Shown here: positions 6,372 to 6,395 of the stretch, one piece after another
How the letters are laid out: every line of letters begins with the position of its first letter
How positions within the stretch are numbered: position 1 is the first letter of the stretch
Assembly: GCA_019312705.1 (NCBI GenBank)
Contig: JAFDCW010000352.1
Span: 1 to 6,395 of the forward strand
Direction: 5' to 3'
DNA length: 6,395 nucleotides
From: Deltaproteobacteria bacterium
GTDB taxonomy: Bacteria > Myxococcota > Polyangia > Polyangiales > B10-G4
Made by a program: the position numbers and the translations under genes
The notes under the pieces: generated by a model
What the model was told of the DNA's origin: nothing
The model's input: only the letters and a program-made list of their open reading frames with translations
Databases searched by the model: none

Positions 6372-6395
6372 CTATTCGGCGGCTTCGGGGGAGGG
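6372..6395 (-). CDS. Possible C-terminal end of a convergent gene (window edge)
   Basis: Read on the - strand from the window end, the last visible codons give PSPEAAE followed by TAG (6374-6372). The composition suits the tail of a GC-rich gene and the position directly beside the inverted repeat suits a convergent gene end. Only seven codons are visible, so nothing can be said about the product and the call may be chance. Confidence 0.25.
   Translation of the reverse strand, partial: PSPEAAE

Overview
This is a GC-rich bacterial chromosomal window that is almost entirely coding and reads mostly on the + strand. It suggests a Gram-negative bacterium, because it contains outer-membrane barrel genes, a periplasmic adaptor and lipoproteins. 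The high GC content, the low-complexity acidic lipoprotein and the start sites without a ribosome binding site would fit a myxobacterium-like or other delta-proteobacterial lineage, possibly from a metagenome assembly. That placement is an inference; there is no marker gene here.

Layout. The left edge (1-443, - strand) holds the N-terminal part of a porin of the OmpL-like beta-barrel-2 type, running off the window. A non-coding gap of about 230 bases (444-675) separates it from a divergent, tightly packed + strand run: an AI-2E/PerM-type membrane transporter (676-1842), a small potassium-channel-like protein (1870-2337), an HlyD/EmrA-type membrane fusion protein (2334-3509), a DUF2955 inner-membrane protein (3490-4506) and a NodT/OprM-type outer-membrane efflux lipoprotein (4503 onward). 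Junctions are 27 bases, then overlaps of 4, 20 and 4 bases, so the run very probably forms one operon with translational coupling. After a 60-base gap comes a small acidic lipoprotein of unknown function (5941-6330), then an inverted repeat and what may be the last codons of a convergent - strand gene (6372-6395).

How the genes fit together. The last three operon genes make a complete tripartite export set: inner-membrane pump (DUF2955, distantly FUSC/aromatic-acid-exporter like), periplasmic adaptor (HlyD) and outer-membrane duct (NodT family). The substrate cannot be read from the sequence. The channel gene is coupled by an ATGA overlap to the adaptor gene, which suggests that ion flux and export are co-expressed.

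The clearest anomaly is in the outer-membrane duct gene. Its family-typical reading frame breaks near 5592, about 25 conserved residues of a periplasmic helix are missing, and the rest of the domain continues in the +1 frame to 5880. This is a lesion or an assembly error of roughly 77 or 80 bases. The window otherwise shows ordinary transport genes; I did not find a CRISPR array, mobile element, RNA gene or clear defence system.
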